A DNA stretch of 64,000 bases from Couchioplanes caeruleus (GCF_023499255.1 NZ_CP092183.1:2239501-2303500); one strand, 5' to 3'. Positions 45,882 to 55,397 are shown, counted from the stretch's first letter. The notes: generated by a model from the sequence alone, not told the origin. Made by a program: numbers and translations.

Positions 45882-46721
45882 ATGGAACCCGCACAGCTCG
45901 ACCGCACCCCGTTCGCGGATCTCGACCGGATGCCGCCCGACATGCTCGCGCTGATCGTCGGCGCGCTCGAGGCGATGTCCCGCCACCCCGAGATCCAGCG
46001 GGTCCGGCACACCGCCTGGCAGGCCCTGCGCCCCGCGCCCGGCCAGCGGCTGCTGGACGCCGGATGCGGCGCGGGCGACGTGGCCCGCGAGCTCGCCGCG
46101 GCGGTCGCCCCCGACGGCGAGGTCGTGGCGCTCGACTACTCCACCGCGACGCTCGCGGCTGCCCGGGAACGCCACACCGGCGGCAACATCCGGTACGTCA
46201 CCGGCGACGTGGCGGCCCTCGACTTCGACGACGAGACCTTCGACGGTGTCTGGTGCGAACGCGTCCTGCAGCACGTCGACGACGCGGACGCCGCGATCGG
46301 CGAGCTCGTCCGGGTGACCCGTGACGGCGGCCGGATCTGCCTGCTCGACACCGACTGGTCGTCGCTGGCCTTCGACGGCGTCGACGGCGCCCTGGCCGGC
46401 ACGGTGATCGGCCATATGCACGGCCGGCTCACCCCGAAACAGCTCGACATGGGCCGCACCCTGCGCCGCCGGCTCCTCGACCGCGGCCTGCACGACGTCT
46501 CGGCGACCCCGGTCACCTGCTTCTTCGGCGACCCCGCCTCGGCCGCCGTGGTGCTGCCGATGGTCAACCCGCAGGTGCCGGAGGAGACCTGGATGACCCC
46601 GCCCGGCCTGCGCGACGAATGGCTGGGCCAGGTCGGCACGGCGGGCGACCGCGGCGACTTCCTCGCCGTCCTCACCATCTGGGTGGCGTCCGCCACCGTC
46701 TGGCGTCCTGCTGTGCATTGA
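45882..46721 (+). CDS. SAM-dependent methyltransferase (UbiE/MenG-like fold)
   Basis: A 279-residue class I methyltransferase with motif I RLLDAGCGAGDVARELA, motif II VVALDYSTATLAAARE and motif IV-like FDGVWCERVLQHVDD. It most resembles small-molecule C- or O-methyltransferases of secondary metabolism. The substrate is unknown. The 129-base divergent region to the oxidoreductase contains a short inverted repeat (45821-45844). Confidence 0.85.
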   Translation: MEPAQLDRTPFADLDRMPPDMLALIVGALEAMSRHPEIQRVRHTAWQALRPAPGQRLLDAGCGAGDVARELAAAVAPDGEVVALDYSTATLAAARERHTGGNIRYVTGDVAALDFDDETFDGVWCERVLQHVDDADAAIGELVRVTRDGGRICLLDTDWSSLAFDGVDGALAGTVIGHMHGRLTPKQLDMGRTLRRRLLDRGLHDVSATPVTCFFGDPASAAVVLPMVNPQVPEETWMTPPGLRDEWLGQVGTAGDRGDFLAVLTIWVASATVWRPAVH

Positions 46722-46723
46722 CC

Positions 46724-46858
46724 ATGGCGGGCCGACGGGTCGCTGCGGCGGTGGACTCCCTGCAGCGTTATTGGCGCGACATCGCGGTCGGGAGCCGGTA
46801 CGCGCACCTGCGGTCGTACACCGCGGTGGAGCTACGGCGCCGCCCTGGCCGGTCCTGT
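46724..46858 (+). pseudogene. Possible remnant of an acyl-CoA-dehydrogenase-like monooxygenase C-terminus
   Basis: A 40-codon stretch reads RRVAAAVDSLQRYWRDI and AVGSRYAHLRSYT, similar in style to the last helix of acyl-CoA-dehydrogenase-type flavin monooxygenases (LQR.WRD...A..HA.L). There is no stop in the expected place and nothing upstream of the same family. Weak; it may be chance. Confidence 0.3.
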
Positions 46859-47524
46859 CTAGGGCGCCTGGCGGAAGAACTGCCGCCGCTTCTCGTCGCG
46901 CAGGACGAAGCCGAGCCGGGCGAGCTCCTGCCGGAGCTGTCGGGCGTCGTCGGTGTCGCGGCCGGTGAGGGCCTTCTGCCGGGCGGTCAGCAGCGCCTCG
47001 GCCTCGGCGGGCACGTCCGGCAGGCCGGGCACCCAGCGCCGATAGGAGGTCGCGTACGGGTCCTGCGCGGTCCAGGCAGGACCGAAGAGCTCCGCGAGCC
47101 GCCGTCCCCCGACGAGCAGCGGTTCGCGGGCCAGCTCGCGTCCGGTCCGGCCCAGCAGCACGAGGTCGTCGCGTTCGCGGTAGGCCACGGCGACGTCGGC
47201 GCGCGGCACGGTCCGGCGTACGCCGGGGTGGATCAGCACCACGTCGGTGCCGGTGATGCGTACGGTCAGCGACTCCTTGTCCACCAGCCAGGCGAGGGCC
47301 AGCCCGAGGAGCGTGCCTGCCGCGACGGTGACGACGGTCGACGCCGGCTCGGGCAGGCCGGCGGCGAACCGGAGCGGGCCGCGCATCGGCGTGAACGGGA
47401 TGCGCAGGATCCATCCGGGCAGCTCGTGCACCACCCAGCCGAGCCCGCCGCCGATCGCCGCCAGGCCCAGCCACACCGCCACCCGCAGCCCCACCGGGGT
47501 CGCCACCGTCCGCTCGTCGATCAC
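46859..47524 (-). CDS. YqeB-like membrane protein
   Basis: About 221 residues from the GTG at 47524. Two membrane helices (VWLGLAAIGGGLGWVV and VTVAAGTLLGLALAWLV) flank a loop with PGWILRIPFTPMRGPLRF, and a soluble C-terminal part resembles a PH-like domain (LTVRITGTDVVLIHPG) ending in a charged helix. It matches my memory of actinobacterial YqeB-type proteins of unknown role. Start choice: upstream codons to 47686 are Arg-rich and lack conservation. Followed by 80 bases without features before the lactonase gene (upstream side). Confidence 0.7.
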   Translation of the reverse strand: MIDERTVATPVGLRVAVWLGLAAIGGGLGWVVHELPGWILRIPFTPMRGPLRFAAGLPEPASTVVTVAAGTLLGLALAWLVDKESLTVRITGTDVVLIHPGVRRTVPRADVAVAYRERDDLVLLGRTGRELAREPLLVGGRRLAELFGPAWTAQDPYATSYRRWVPGLPDVPAEAEALLTARQKALTGRDTDDARQLRQELARLGFVLRDEKRRQFFRQAP

Positions 47525-47604
47525 CGTCCGAGCATCGCGGTGGCGGCCCCGGCGGCGATACGGCCGAGGGTCGCGGGCGGCGCGACCAAAGTCGATACCG
47601 GGTG

Positions 47605-48723
47605 TCAGAGGAGGATCTGCGCCACCCCGGGGACGGTGATCGAGCCGGCGACGGCACCGGGCACGCCGCCGGTGACCGGCAGCCACGTGACGGTGCCCGA
47701 GCGCTGGTTGGCCACGTACAGCCGCCGGCCGGAGGCGTCGAGGGCGAGGTGCCGGGGCCAGACGCCGCCGCAGGCGGGCGCCGCGACCCGCTTCAGCTTC
47801 GCGCCGTCGCGGCCGATGGTGAAGACCCCCACGGTGTCGGTGCCGCGGTTGCTGACGTACACGTGGGTGCCGTCGGGGGAGACCGCGATCTCACCCGGGT
47901 AGTTGCGCACGCCGGTGGCGGGGGCGGCCGCGACGACCTGGCCCGGGGTCAGCTTGCCGTCGGCCCACGCGCACACGGTGATCGTCGAGTCGAGCTCGCC
48001 GGCCACGTACGCGAAGCCGCCGCCGGGGTGGAAGGCGAGGTGCCGCGGGCCGCTGCCGGGTGCCAGCGCGGTCCGGCCCACCTCGCTCAGTACGCCCGCC
48101 TGCGCGTCCAGCGTGTACGTGAACACCGTGTCGCGTCCCAGGTCGACCGCCAGCACGTACGCGCCGAGCGGATCGACGACGACCTGGTGGGCGTGCGACT
48201 GCTGGTCCTCGGTGCCCTGGCGGCGCATGTCCGTGGCCGCGCCGACGGTGCCGTCCGCGCGGATCGGGTGGGTGACGACCGCGCCGCCGCCGTAGAGCGA
48301 GACAAACAGGAAGCTGCCGCTGGGGTGGACCGCGACGTGCGCGGGCCCGGCGCCGGTGGGCACGGTGTTGAGCACGGCCAGGTCCGGCGTGAGCGCGCTG
48401 ACCGTGCCGTCGTCCCGCTCGCTGACCGCGTAGAGGATGCTGCCGGCGGGGCTCGGGGCCAGCCACGACGGGTCCGGAAGCGCCGCCGTGGCGGCGTCCA
48501 CGGTGAGCGCGCCGGTCGCCGGGTCGAGGTGGCCGCGGGCGAGCCCGGGGCCACCCGCCGAGGTGTACGACCCGAGGTGGAAACGGGCCGGTGGCGCCTC
48601 GTCGTCGGCGACGGCCGGTAGTGCGGTGACCGCGCCGGCCCCGGCGGCGGCGGTGACCGCGGTGACGCCGCCCAGCTTGAGCAGCCCACGGCGAGAGATC
48701 GTGGTTCCATCCATGGTGCTCAA
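47605..48723 (-). CDS. Tat-exported lactonase-family beta-propeller
   Basis: A 372-residue protein with a twin-arginine signal (TTISRRGLLKLGGV) and Ala-rich cleavage region, followed by a seven-bladed beta-propeller of the 6-phosphogluconolactonase (YkgB/Pgl) family, with repeated PDG and PSG turns (HPSGSFLFVSLYGGG, SPDGTHVYVSNRGTD). It is therefore exported folded, which argues against a role in the pentose phosphate pathway; an extracellular lactone or ester substrate is more likely. The ATG at 48723 or 48714 may be used. Confidence 0.88.
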   Translation of the reverse strand: MSTMDGTTISRRGLLKLGGVTAVTAAAGAGAVTALPAVADDEAPPARFHLGSYTSAGGPGLARGHLDPATGALTVDAATAALPDPSWLAPSPAGSILYAVSERDDGTVSALTPDLAVLNTVPTGAGPAHVAVHPSGSFLFVSLYGGGAVVTHPIRADGTVGAATDMRRQGTEDQQSHAHQVVVDPLGAYVLAVDLGRDTVFTYTLDAQAGVLSEVGRTALAPGSGPRHLAFHPGGGFAYVAGELDSTITVCAWADGKLTPGQVVAAAPATGVRNYPGEIAVSPDGTHVYVSNRGTDTVGVFTIGRDGAKLKRVAAPACGGVWPRHLALDASGRRLYVANQRSGTVTWLPVTGGVPGAVAGSITVPGVAQILL

Positions 48724-48756
48724 TGTAGACGACCGAAATGTACGGTGTCGCGCGGG

Positions 48757-50259
48757 TCAGGGTACGACGATCATCGCGTCCAGGAGGCGGTCCATCGAGA
48801 TGCTGGCGAAGCCCACGCGGACGTCGCTGGCGCCGTACGGGAGCCAGAACCGCCCGTCGTGCACGAGCCCGCCGCAGGAGTAGACCACGTTGGGCACGTA
48901 CCCCTCGCGCTCCTCCTCGTCGGGCTCCAGCAGGCCGTGCGGCAGGTCGGCGAGCACCCGCTCGGGGTGTTCGAGGTCGAGCAGCATCGCGCCGATCGCG
49001 TACCGGCGCATCGGGCCGACCCCGTGGGTGAGCACGAGCCAGCCGGCCTCGGTCTCCACCGGGGAGCCGCAGTTGCCCACCTGGATCAGGTCCCAGCCGC
49101 GGTGCGGCACGAGCAGCGGTACGGCCTCCTGCCACCGGTTGTTCTCGTCGCGCTCGCTGAGCCCCAGGGTCTCGCCGTCCGAGCGGCACAGCGCCAGGCA
49201 CCGGCCGTTCACGGGCCGCGGGAACAGGGCCATGCCCTTGTTGCGTGCCGCCGGGCCGCGCAGCGCCGTCACCTCGAAGTGCCGCAGGTCGCGGGTGTGC
49301 AGCATGCGGCCGGCGATGTGCCGTCCGTCGTACGCGGTGTAGGTCGCCTGGTACGCGGTCCGCCCGTCTGCCTCGACGACCTGCACGAACCGGGCGTCCT
49401 CCATGCCGTTGCTCTCGGCCGGCGAGGCGGGCCACAGCACCCGCTGGTGCAGCGGCACGGCGGCGGGGAAGGTCACGGCGTAGTCCGCGGCCACGATCTC
49501 CCGCAGCACCGCCAGCGTCTCGCCGGTCGTGGGCCGGGCCAGCAGCTCGCCCGGCATGTGGCCGAGGACGTCCTCGAACTCCTCATCGGAGTAGCGCTCC
49601 GGCAGCGAGGCCAGCGTGGCGGCGGACAGCTCGTTGTCGACCTCCAGCTCGGCGAGACCGGCGGCGAGCGCGTCACGGTAGTGCCGGGCCCCGGTGCGTT
49701 CGCCGATCATCAGCGGCCCGTCGCGGTCCTCGAGCCGGATGGTATCGCCCGGGCCGAGCACCGCCGAGCAGAAGCCGATCGACGAGATGTGGCCCTCGCC
49801 GATCTGCCGCAGGCTGATCGCCACCCGCAGCTCGCCGGCCTCCAGGCCGCTCTGGTCCGGGTGCGCCACCATCGACGGGTTGCACAGCGCCGCGGCCTCG
49901 ACCGAGAACTCGTGGCTGAAGTACGCGCCGATCAGCGACCGCGCGTTCGCCGACAGCTCCAGGTCGGGCGGCACCCGGTGCGACACCAGCTCGTAGTGGT
50001 GGTGGAAGACGCCGAGCAGGTCGTGGTGGCGGCCGGCGAACCGGCTCAGCACCTCGTCGAGCAGCCGGGCGATCTCGTCCTCGTCGAGCTGCAGGATGCG
50101 CTCGATGAGGCTGGACGCGCGGTTCTGCACCAGCTGCGCGTCCTCGCCGGGCACGAACAACTTGATCACCACGCGCCGCCCGTCCGGCTGCATCGTCAGC
50201 GGGTGGCGTACGGCGAGGGAGGAGGTGGACCGGGCTTGCGGGTCGAGAGTTGCGGTCAC
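48757..50259 (-). CDS. GH130-family mannoside phosphorylase-like protein
   Basis: A 500-residue member of glycoside hydrolase family 130, which phosphorolyse or hydrolyse beta-mannosides. The five-bladed propeller signature is seen in NGMEDARFVQV, GPAARNKGMALFPR, LIQVGNCGSPVETEAGWLVLTHG and VVYSCGGLVHDGRFWLPYG. The long N-terminal helical segment (about 1-180) is an extension relative to short GH130 enzymes. It is the last gene of a coupled trio (GTGA overlaps) with an (alpha/alpha)-barrel protein and a glycosyltransferase, so it may handle a mannose-containing glycan built nearby. Confidence 0.88.
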   Translation of the reverse strand: MTATLDPQARSTSSLAVRHPLTMQPDGRRVVIKLFVPGEDAQLVQNRASSLIERILQLDEDEIARLLDEVLSRFAGRHHDLLGVFHHHYELVSHRVPPDLELSANARSLIGAYFSHEFSVEAAALCNPSMVAHPDQSGLEAGELRVAISLRQIGEGHISSIGFCSAVLGPGDTIRLEDRDGPLMIGERTGARHYRDALAAGLAELEVDNELSAATLASLPERYSDEEFEDVLGHMPGELLARPTTGETLAVLREIVAADYAVTFPAAVPLHQRVLWPASPAESNGMEDARFVQVVEADGRTAYQATYTAYDGRHIAGRMLHTRDLRHFEVTALRGPAARNKGMALFPRPVNGRCLALCRSDGETLGLSERDENNRWQEAVPLLVPHRGWDLIQVGNCGSPVETEAGWLVLTHGVGPMRRYAIGAMLLDLEHPERVLADLPHGLLEPDEEEREGYVPNVVYSCGGLVHDGRFWLPYGASDVRVGFASISMDRLLDAMIVVP

Positions 50260-51338
50260 GCTAGGCCGCCTGACGGTCGGGTCGCGCTCCGGCCTGCCAA
50301 CGCGCGGGCGTGCTGCAACGTGGAGAGGAGCGCGAGAGTGGATTCGGCACCTTGGTTCAGATTAGGGCCATCCGGCGTCAATCCGTCATAACCTCCACCC
50401 GTCAGGGGGTCGTACATGACGGATCCGGTGTCGTTGTCGCCCAGGAACCAGGCGATCGACCGCAGCAGCGGCGCCTCCCAGGCGTCGTCGCCGGTGACCG
50501 CCGCGGCGGTGGCGCAGGCGTCGGCGGTCGCGGCCACCTCGATCGGCTGCTGGTCGAAGCGGTGCCGCTCGGTCCCGGGCCGCCAGCCGCCCACCGGCAC
50601 CACCGACAGGTGCCCGTCGTGCCCCTGCATCCGGCACAGCCACCCCAGCATCCGCAACCCGTCGGCCAGCAGCGGCTCGTCGCCGAGCAGGTCGCCGGCC
50701 TGGATGAGGACCTCGGGCAGGGCCGGGTTGGCGTACGTCAGCTCGCGCTCGGGCCACACCCACTGCGGGTCGCCGCCGGGCAGCCCGATCACCGTCGCCG
50801 CGTCCGCGAGCAGTTGCGCCGCCTCGCCGGCCCGCGGGTCGGCGCGCAGCACCTCGGCGGCGCCCAGCCCGGCGAACGCCATCGCCCGCGGCCACGGCGA
50901 ACGCTGCCGCGCCACGATCGAGAACGCCGCCCGGGCCTCCTTGCGGATCCACCCGACGGTGCTGCGGCCGGCGGCCGTGCCGAGCCCCCACACGGCACGG
51001 CCCCACCAGTCCCCGGTGCTCGGCTCGTCCAGCCAGCGGCGGTCGTACGCCAGCCGGTTGCGTACCCGGCCGTCGGGCGCCGTTGCGTGGGTGAGGAACG
51101 CCAGGTACCGCTCGGCCAGCCCGACGACCAGCGCGGTCGGCTGCGGTTCCCGGGCGGCGACGAGCAGCCCGCGGGCCACGTCGTCGACGCAGTAGCCGTG
51201 CTCCCGGCGTACGATCGCGTTGCGGGCGTGCTCGAGCAGGCCGGTGTCGTCGGAGAGCCGGGCGATGTGCGACCAGTTCGGTTCCGGCGCGTCGAGCATG
51301 GACAGCGGGGGCGGCACCAGCCGCAGGGTCACGCTCAC
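50256..51338 (-). CDS. (alpha/alpha)6-barrel glycan-related protein
   Basis: About 360 residues from the GTG at 51338. The sequence is all-helical, with paired aromatic/acidic motifs typical of (alpha/alpha)6 barrels acting on or binding sugars (EHGYCVDDVARGLLVA, DWWGRAVWGLGTAAGR, YANPALPEVLIQAG, YDPLTGGGYDGLTPDGPNLN). No signal peptide. It overlaps the GT4 gene upstream and the GH130 gene downstream by four bases each. Such proteins recur beside GT4 and GH130 genes in actinobacteria, but their reaction is not established. Confidence 0.75.
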   Translation of the reverse strand: MSVTLRLVPPPLSMLDAPEPNWSHIARLSDDTGLLEHARNAIVRREHGYCVDDVARGLLVAAREPQPTALVVGLAERYLAFLTHATAPDGRVRNRLAYDRRWLDEPSTGDWWGRAVWGLGTAAGRSTVGWIRKEARAAFSIVARQRSPWPRAMAFAGLGAAEVLRADPRAGEAAQLLADAATVIGLPGGDPQWVWPERELTYANPALPEVLIQAGDLLGDEPLLADGLRMLGWLCRMQGHDGHLSVVPVGGWRPGTERHRFDQQPIEVAATADACATAAAVTGDDAWEAPLLRSIAWFLGDNDTGSVMYDPLTGGGYDGLTPDGPNLNQGAESTLALLSTLQHARALAGRSATRPSGGLA

Positions 51339-52486
51339 GCCGGGACGGAGGTGGCTACGGGCGTACGGCCGGCGACGAGCCGCTGCGCGAGGTTGTGGTA
51401 GCGGGAGGCCACCGCCGGCCAGCGCAGCGTGGGTCCGCCGGTGAGCCCGGCGAGCCGGGTGGCCGTGCGGGGCCGTTGCAGCAGGTGCCGGATCGCCGTG
51501 GCCATGGCCTGCGGGTCCTGGTGGGGCACGAGCAGGCCGGGCCCGTCGGCCAGCAGCTCGACGGCGTGCGGGAACTCGGTGGCGACCACGGGCACGCCGG
51601 CGCCGACCGCCTCGATGAGCACGCCCGAGGTGACCTGCTCGGTGGAGTCGTACGGCAGCACCACCACGTCGGCCGAGCGGATCAGCCGGCTCAGCGCGGC
51701 CTGGTCGAGGTAGACGTCCTCCCACCGGACCTGGTTCTCGATGCCGAGCTCGGCGGCCAGCTTCTGCAGGGATTCCCGGTAGACGTCGCCGTGCTGCTCG
51801 AGCACCTTGGGATGGGTCCGGCCGGCCACCGTGTACGCGGGCAGCGGGTCCAGGTCCTCGAGCTCGGCCAGCGCCCGCAGCGCCCACTCGATGCCCTTGC
51901 CGGGGCCCAGCAGCCCCCAGGTCAGCAGGTGCGGCACGTCCCCGGTCTCGCGCGGCGCGCTGGAGTGGCTGCCCGCCCCGTGCGGGATGACGGTCACCTT
52001 GCGGGGGTCGACCCGGTAGCCGGAGGTCAGCCGCTTGCGGGCGGTATCGGTCATGGTGACCACCGCGTCGGCCGTGGCGGCGATGCGTTCCAGCACCGAG
52101 CGCTGGGTCGGCGACGGCGTGCTGAGCACGGTGTGCAGCACCACGATGGTCGGCACCTTCAGCGCGCGCAGCAGCGGCAGCACCTCGTCGCCGTCGACGC
52201 CGGGGTAGATGCCGTACTCGTGCTGGACGATCGCGACGTCGAAGCGGTTGAGCGCGGTGGCGGCGGCGGTCCAGCCGCCGGGCGCGTCGGTGTGCCACGT
52301 GTGCACCACCCGCGGCGCCGTGTGGTCGACCTCCAGGCCGCCGCCGGCCGCGTCCGCGGAGAGCAGCCGGACCACCCCGCTGCCGGGTGCGCCCCCGGTG
52401 AGGTGCGCGGCGAGGGCCGCATTGAAAGTGGCCAAACCGCATTGGGTCGGGGGATAGGTGCTGAGAAAGCCGTACGTGGCAGGCAT
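51335..52486 (-). CDS. Glycosyltransferase family 4 protein (GT-B)
   Basis: A 383-residue retaining GT-B glycosyltransferase. The N-terminal acceptor half starts with YGFLSTYPPTQCGLATF, and the C-terminal nucleotide-sugar half shows TWGLLGPGKGIEWALRAL and the GT4 Glu motif in SGVLIEAVGAGVPVVATEFP. Start ATG at 52486. First gene of the coupled trio ending in GH130. The donor is probably GDP-mannose or another NDP-sugar; acceptor unknown. The 148 bases upstream (52487-52634) show no feature beyond a possible promoter. Confidence 0.92.
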   Translation of the reverse strand: MPATYGFLSTYPPTQCGLATFNAALAAHLTGGAPGSGVVRLLSADAAGGGLEVDHTAPRVVHTWHTDAPGGWTAAATALNRFDVAIVQHEYGIYPGVDGDEVLPLLRALKVPTIVVLHTVLSTPSPTQRSVLERIAATADAVVTMTDTARKRLTSGYRVDPRKVTVIPHGAGSHSSAPRETGDVPHLLTWGLLGPGKGIEWALRALAELEDLDPLPAYTVAGRTHPKVLEQHGDVYRESLQKLAAELGIENQVRWEDVYLDQAALSRLIRSADVVVLPYDSTEQVTSGVLIEAVGAGVPVVATEFPHAVELLADGPGLLVPHQDPQAMATAIRHLLQRPRTATRLAGLTGGPTLRWPAVASRYHNLAQRLVAGRTPVATSVPA

Positions 52487-52634
52487 GACAGGCCTTTCTG
52501 CTCAGGCGGCTGCCTCCCCGCAGCGCGGACCGGCGCGCGCGGACGCGGAGCGTGTGCGCACGCTTCAGCTATTCTGCGGCGAATCCGGAAGAATGCCGCA
52601 ATTCGGTAATGGGACATTAACAAGGAAGCTGATT

Positions 52635-53636
52635 TCAGCCGAGCAGTTCGCGGTAAATCCCCAGGTAGTCCTCGACCATGCGGTCCGCGCCGAAGCGGCT
52701 GCGGGCCCGGGCCCGGCACGCCGCCCGGTCGAGCCGGCCGATCCCCTCGACCGCGGCCACGGCCTGCTCGACGCCGTCGACGAGGCGGCCGGTGACGCCC
52801 TCGTCGACCACCTCCGGCATCGAGCCCTTCCGGTACGCGACCACGGGCGTCCCGCAGATCATCGACTCCACGACCGACAGCCCGAACGGCTCCGCGAACC
52901 GGATCGGGTGCAGCAGCGCCGCGCTGCCGCCCAGGACGCGCGCGCGATCCCCGGGCCCGACGGAGCCGAGATAGGTGACGCGGTCCCCGTCGATGTGCGG
53001 CTCGACCCGCTCGCGGAAGTACGCCTCGTCCTGCACGATCCCGCACAGGGTCAGCCGCCGGCCGGCCCGCCGGGCGATCTCGATCGCCGCGTGCGTGCCC
53101 TTGTCCGGGTGGATGCGCCCGAAGCAGACCAGGTCCTCGCCGCCGGCGGCGGAGAACGGCAGGTCCTCGACGTCCACGCCGTGGTAGACGGTCGCGACGT
53201 AGTCCAGGTCCGGGCACCGGTCGGCGTCCGAGATCGACACGAACGCCGAGCGGGCCCGCCGGTACGCCGGCAGGATGGTCGCCCCCGAGAACCCGTGCAC
53301 CGTGGTCAGCATGGGTGCCCGGCAGTGGCCCGAGAACGCGAGCGGGAGCCAGTCGAGGTGGTTGTGGACGAGGTCGAACTCCCCGGAGCGCTCCAGCGCG
53401 TACGCGACGTGCAGCGCCTCCCACACCCGGCCGTCGATCTCCGGGTCCTCCTCGTAGCCGCGGGCGACGACGCCGTCCAGGGTGGCCTTGGTGACCGAGT
53501 CGAGCGTGGCGAACAGCGTCACGTCCACGCCCCGCGCGGTCAGCCCCTCGGCGAGCAGGCTGGTGATCAGCTCCCACGGGCCGTAGTGGACGGGCGGCGT
53601 ACGCCAAGCGACCGGTCCGAGCAGCGCCACCTTCAT
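52635..53636 (-). CDS. Glycosyltransferase family 4 protein
   Basis: A 333-residue GT4 enzyme. It starts MKVALLGPVAWRTPPVHYGPWE (a typical GT4 opening with GG/PWE), has VVHNHLDWLPLAF-like acceptor region, CFGRIHPDKGTHAAIEIAR and the donor-binding EPFGLSVVESMICGTPVVAY. It is cytoplasmic. The direction and proximity link it to the GT4/barrel/GH130 trio. Donor and acceptor are not known. Confidence 0.92.
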   Translation of the reverse strand: MKVALLGPVAWRTPPVHYGPWELITSLLAEGLTARGVDVTLFATLDSVTKATLDGVVARGYEEDPEIDGRVWEALHVAYALERSGEFDLVHNHLDWLPLAFSGHCRAPMLTTVHGFSGATILPAYRRARSAFVSISDADRCPDLDYVATVYHGVDVEDLPFSAAGGEDLVCFGRIHPDKGTHAAIEIARRAGRRLTLCGIVQDEAYFRERVEPHIDGDRVTYLGSVGPGDRARVLGGSAALLHPIRFAEPFGLSVVESMICGTPVVAYRKGSMPEVVDEGVTGRLVDGVEQAVAAVEGIGRLDRAACRARARSRFGADRMVEDYLGIYRELLG

Positions 53637-53696
53637 GATCCTCAGTATGGGTCGTTACCCGTGTTTCGTCCGGGGTTCGCGTGTTAAAGAGGGACC

Positions 53697-55397
53697 ATGG
53701 AGAACCCCTGGTGGCATCGGGCCGTCGTCTATCAGATCTATCCGCGCAGCTTCGCCGACGCCGACGGGGACGGCATGGGCGACCTGCGGGGCATCATCGA
53801 CCACCTCGACCACATCGCGGGCCTCGGCGCGGACGTGATCTGGCTGTCGCCGATCTACCGGTCCCCGCAGGACGACAACGGCTACGACATCAGCGACTAC
53901 CGGGACGTCGACCCGGCCTTCGGCACGCTCGCCGACTTCGACGAGCTGCTCGCCGGCGTCCACGAGCGGGGCATGAAGCTCGTGATGGACCTGGTCGTGA
54001 ACCACTCCTCCGACGAGCACCCCTGGTTCGCCGAGAGCCGGTCCGGCACGGACAGCGCGAAGCGCGACTGGTACTGGTGGCGGCCGGCCCGCGACGGCAT
54101 GGAGCCGGGCACCCCGGGCGCGGAGCCGAACAACTGGGGCTCGGTCTTCGGCGGGTCCGCGTGGGAGTACGACCCCGGCACGCGCGAGTACTACCTGCAC
54201 CTGTTCAGCCGCAAGCAGCCCGACCTGAACTGGGAGAACCCCGAGGTCCGTGAGGCCGTGTACGCGATGATGAACTGGTGGCTCGACCGGGGCGTGGACG
54301 GCTTCCGGATGGACGTCATCAACTTCATCTCCAAGGACCCGGCGTTGCCCGACGGCGCGGTACGGGCCGGCTCTCCGTACGGTGACGGCGGCCCGCACTT
54401 CATCGACGGGCCGCGTACGCACGAGTTCCTGCACGAGATGCACGAGCGCGTCTTCGCCGGGCGGGACAAGATGCTGACCGTCGGCGAGATGCCCGGCGTC
54501 ACGGTGGCGGAGGCCGTCCGCTACACCGATCCGGCGCGGGGCGAGGTCGACATGGTCTTCGCGTTCGAGCACGTCGACGTCGACCGCGGCCCCGATCCGT
54601 GGACGCTCTACCCGCTGCAGCTCACCAAGCTCAAGGGGATCTTCGCGCGCTGGCAGGCGGGTCTGGCGGAGGTCGGCTGGAACAGCCTCTACTGGAACAA
54701 CCACGACCAGCCGCGGGTGGTCTCCCGCTTCGGCGACGACTCGCCGCAGTGGCGGGAGCGCTCGGCCAAGATGCTCGGCGCCGTGCTGCACCTGCACCGC
54801 GGGACGCCGTACGTCTATCAGGGCGAGGAGCTGGGCATGACCAACGCCCCGTTCGCGTCCATCGCCGACTTCCGTGACATCGAGGCGCTCGGGCACTACG
54901 CCCAGGCCGTCGAGCACGAGGGGCGCTCGCCCGAGGACGTGCTGACCGTGCTGCGCGCCCGGGGGCGGGACAACGCGCGTACGCCGATGCAGTGGGACGC
55001 CTCGCCGCACGCGGGCTTCACCACCGGCACGCCCTGGCTGGCGGTGAACCCCAACCACACGGAGATCAACGCCGACGCGGCGGCGAAGGACCCGGACAGC
55101 GTGTACCACTTCTACCGCCGGCTGATCGAGCTGCGGCACGACGACCCGGTCGTGGTGTACGGCGACTTCACCATGCTGCTGCCCGACGACGAGCGCCTCT
55201 ACGCCTTCACCCGCCGCCACGGCGACGCCGAGCTGCTGGTGATCGGGAACTTCTCCGGTGAGCCGGCGCGGGCGGAGATCGACGACGCCGGGGCGTGGTC
55301 GTCGGCGGAACTGGTGCTGACGAACGCCCCGGCGCCGGCCGGTCTCGAGCTGGAGCCGTGGCAGGTGGTGGTCTACCGCCGCACGCTCACGCGGTGA
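53697..55397 (+). CDS. GH13 oligo-alpha-glucosidase
   Basis: A 566-residue cytoplasmic GH13 enzyme. Barrel motifs: WWHRAVVYQIYPRSFADADG, DLVVNHSSDEH, the nucleophile Asp in GVDGFRMDVINF, acid/base Glu in LTVGEMPGV and transition-state Asp in WNNHDQPR. Length and the QPDLNWENPEVR and RTPMQWD motifs place it with oligo-1,6-glucosidase/alpha-glucosidase (GH13 subfamily 31-like). It would act on maltose- or isomaltose-type sugars. A second GH13 gene is in the glucan operon 20 kb away and is not closely similar. ATG at 53697; 3' end overlaps the small membrane-protein gene by 11 bases. Confidence 0.93.
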   Translation: MENPWWHRAVVYQIYPRSFADADGDGMGDLRGIIDHLDHIAGLGADVIWLSPIYRSPQDDNGYDISDYRDVDPAFGTLADFDELLAGVHERGMKLVMDLVVNHSSDEHPWFAESRSGTDSAKRDWYWWRPARDGMEPGTPGAEPNNWGSVFGGSAWEYDPGTREYYLHLFSRKQPDLNWENPEVREAVYAMMNWWLDRGVDGFRMDVINFISKDPALPDGAVRAGSPYGDGGPHFIDGPRTHEFLHEMHERVFAGRDKMLTVGEMPGVTVAEAVRYTDPARGEVDMVFAFEHVDVDRGPDPWTLYPLQLTKLKGIFARWQAGLAEVGWNSLYWNNHDQPRVVSRFGDDSPQWRERSAKMLGAVLHLHRGTPYVYQGEELGMTNAPFASIADFRDIEALGHYAQAVEHEGRSPEDVLTVLRARGRDNARTPMQWDASPHAGFTTGTPWLAVNPNHTEINADAAAKDPDSVYHFYRRLIELRHDDPVVVYGDFTMLLPDDERLYAFTRRHGDAELLVIGNFSGEPARAEIDDAGAWSSAELVLTNAPAPAGLELEPWQVVVYRRTLTR

